From assembly GCA_918807975.1 (NCBI GenBank), contig OU964918.1, forward strand, positions 26,210,477 through 26,274,476: DNA of 64,000 bases, in the 5' to 3' direction. The position numbers and the translations under genes were made by a program. Within the stretch, counting starts at the first letter, position 1. Every line of letters begins with the position of its first letter. The notes beneath the pieces were generated by a model. That model saw only the letters and a program-made list of their open reading frames with translations. It ran no database searches and was not told the origin of the DNA. The stretch comes from Aplidium turbinatum. Its lineage: Eukaryota; Chordata; Ascidiacea; Aplousobranchia; Polyclinidae. Below, one piece after another: positions 63,958-64,000 of the stretch.

Positions 63958-64000
63958 CTAACAAGTACAACAATGTACTGGAACTACTTTTATTTCAAAA

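Overview
This window is AT-rich, non-coding-dominated animal DNA. It has spliced exons, metazoan LINE, hAT, P, MULE and Penelope-type elements, a U6 snRNA retrocopy and tRNA-headed SINEs. There is no operon, Shine-Dalgarno layout or prokaryotic gene density. A marine invertebrate or basal chordate is my guess; the sequence alone does not settle the species. Almost everything recognisable is a transposable element, many nested two to four deep. Two host genes can be inferred from splice signals.

Left part (1-16.9 kb): an old hAT transposase remnant is split by a younger hAT (181-2311), which itself carries a MULE-type element (780-1571) and a U6 retropseudogene (1664-1769). Next come a G-rich-ended DNA element (3049-3865), a fragment of an unassigned multicopy protein family (minus, 3.9-4.4 kb), a P-superfamily transposase remnant (minus, 5.3-6.3 kb) and a Gypsy fossil (6.9-8.1 kb). 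A LINE-in-LINE structure flanked by a 335-bp direct repeat follows (8955-12.8 kb), then hAT remnants, a perfect 86-bp-arm palindrome (14134-14323) and a foldback MITE (15025-15230).

Middle (16.9-40.1 kb): a short plus-strand host gene is suggested by a first exon (16975-17007) and a last exon (23222-23335). Its intron holds two hATs with perfect 8-bp target duplications and a LINE carrying a SINE. Further right are hAT remnants, a CR1/Jockey-like LINE (26.8-30.2 kb) with an inserted G-ended element, a TA-flanked MITE, and a Penelope-like fossil (32.9-40.1 kb) broken up by a G-ended element (with a hAT inside it), a transposase-bearing hAT, and another hAT with internal tandem repeats.

Right part (40.1-64 kb): more G-ended elements (44.2, 50.6 and 53.7 kb), several LINE fragments, a large Jockey-like LINE (56.6-59.4 kb) and a nearly whole L2-like RT ORF (minus, 60.1-62.3 kb). 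These lie in or beside the introns of a minus-strand host gene, whose exons at 63858-63957, 54625-54758 and 49968-50403 match in splice phase and encode a Thr-rich segment followed by a helical region. I do not recognise the protein.

The most unusual signals are two. First, the micro-palindrome TAGGCTA/TAGGCCTA is very abundant, and in at least four places comparison with another copy or with a conserved reading frame shows that it arose as an exact 5-bp insertion at a TA dinucleotide. Second, a set of non-autonomous DNA elements shares TA-flanked GGGG ends but has diversified subterminal words.
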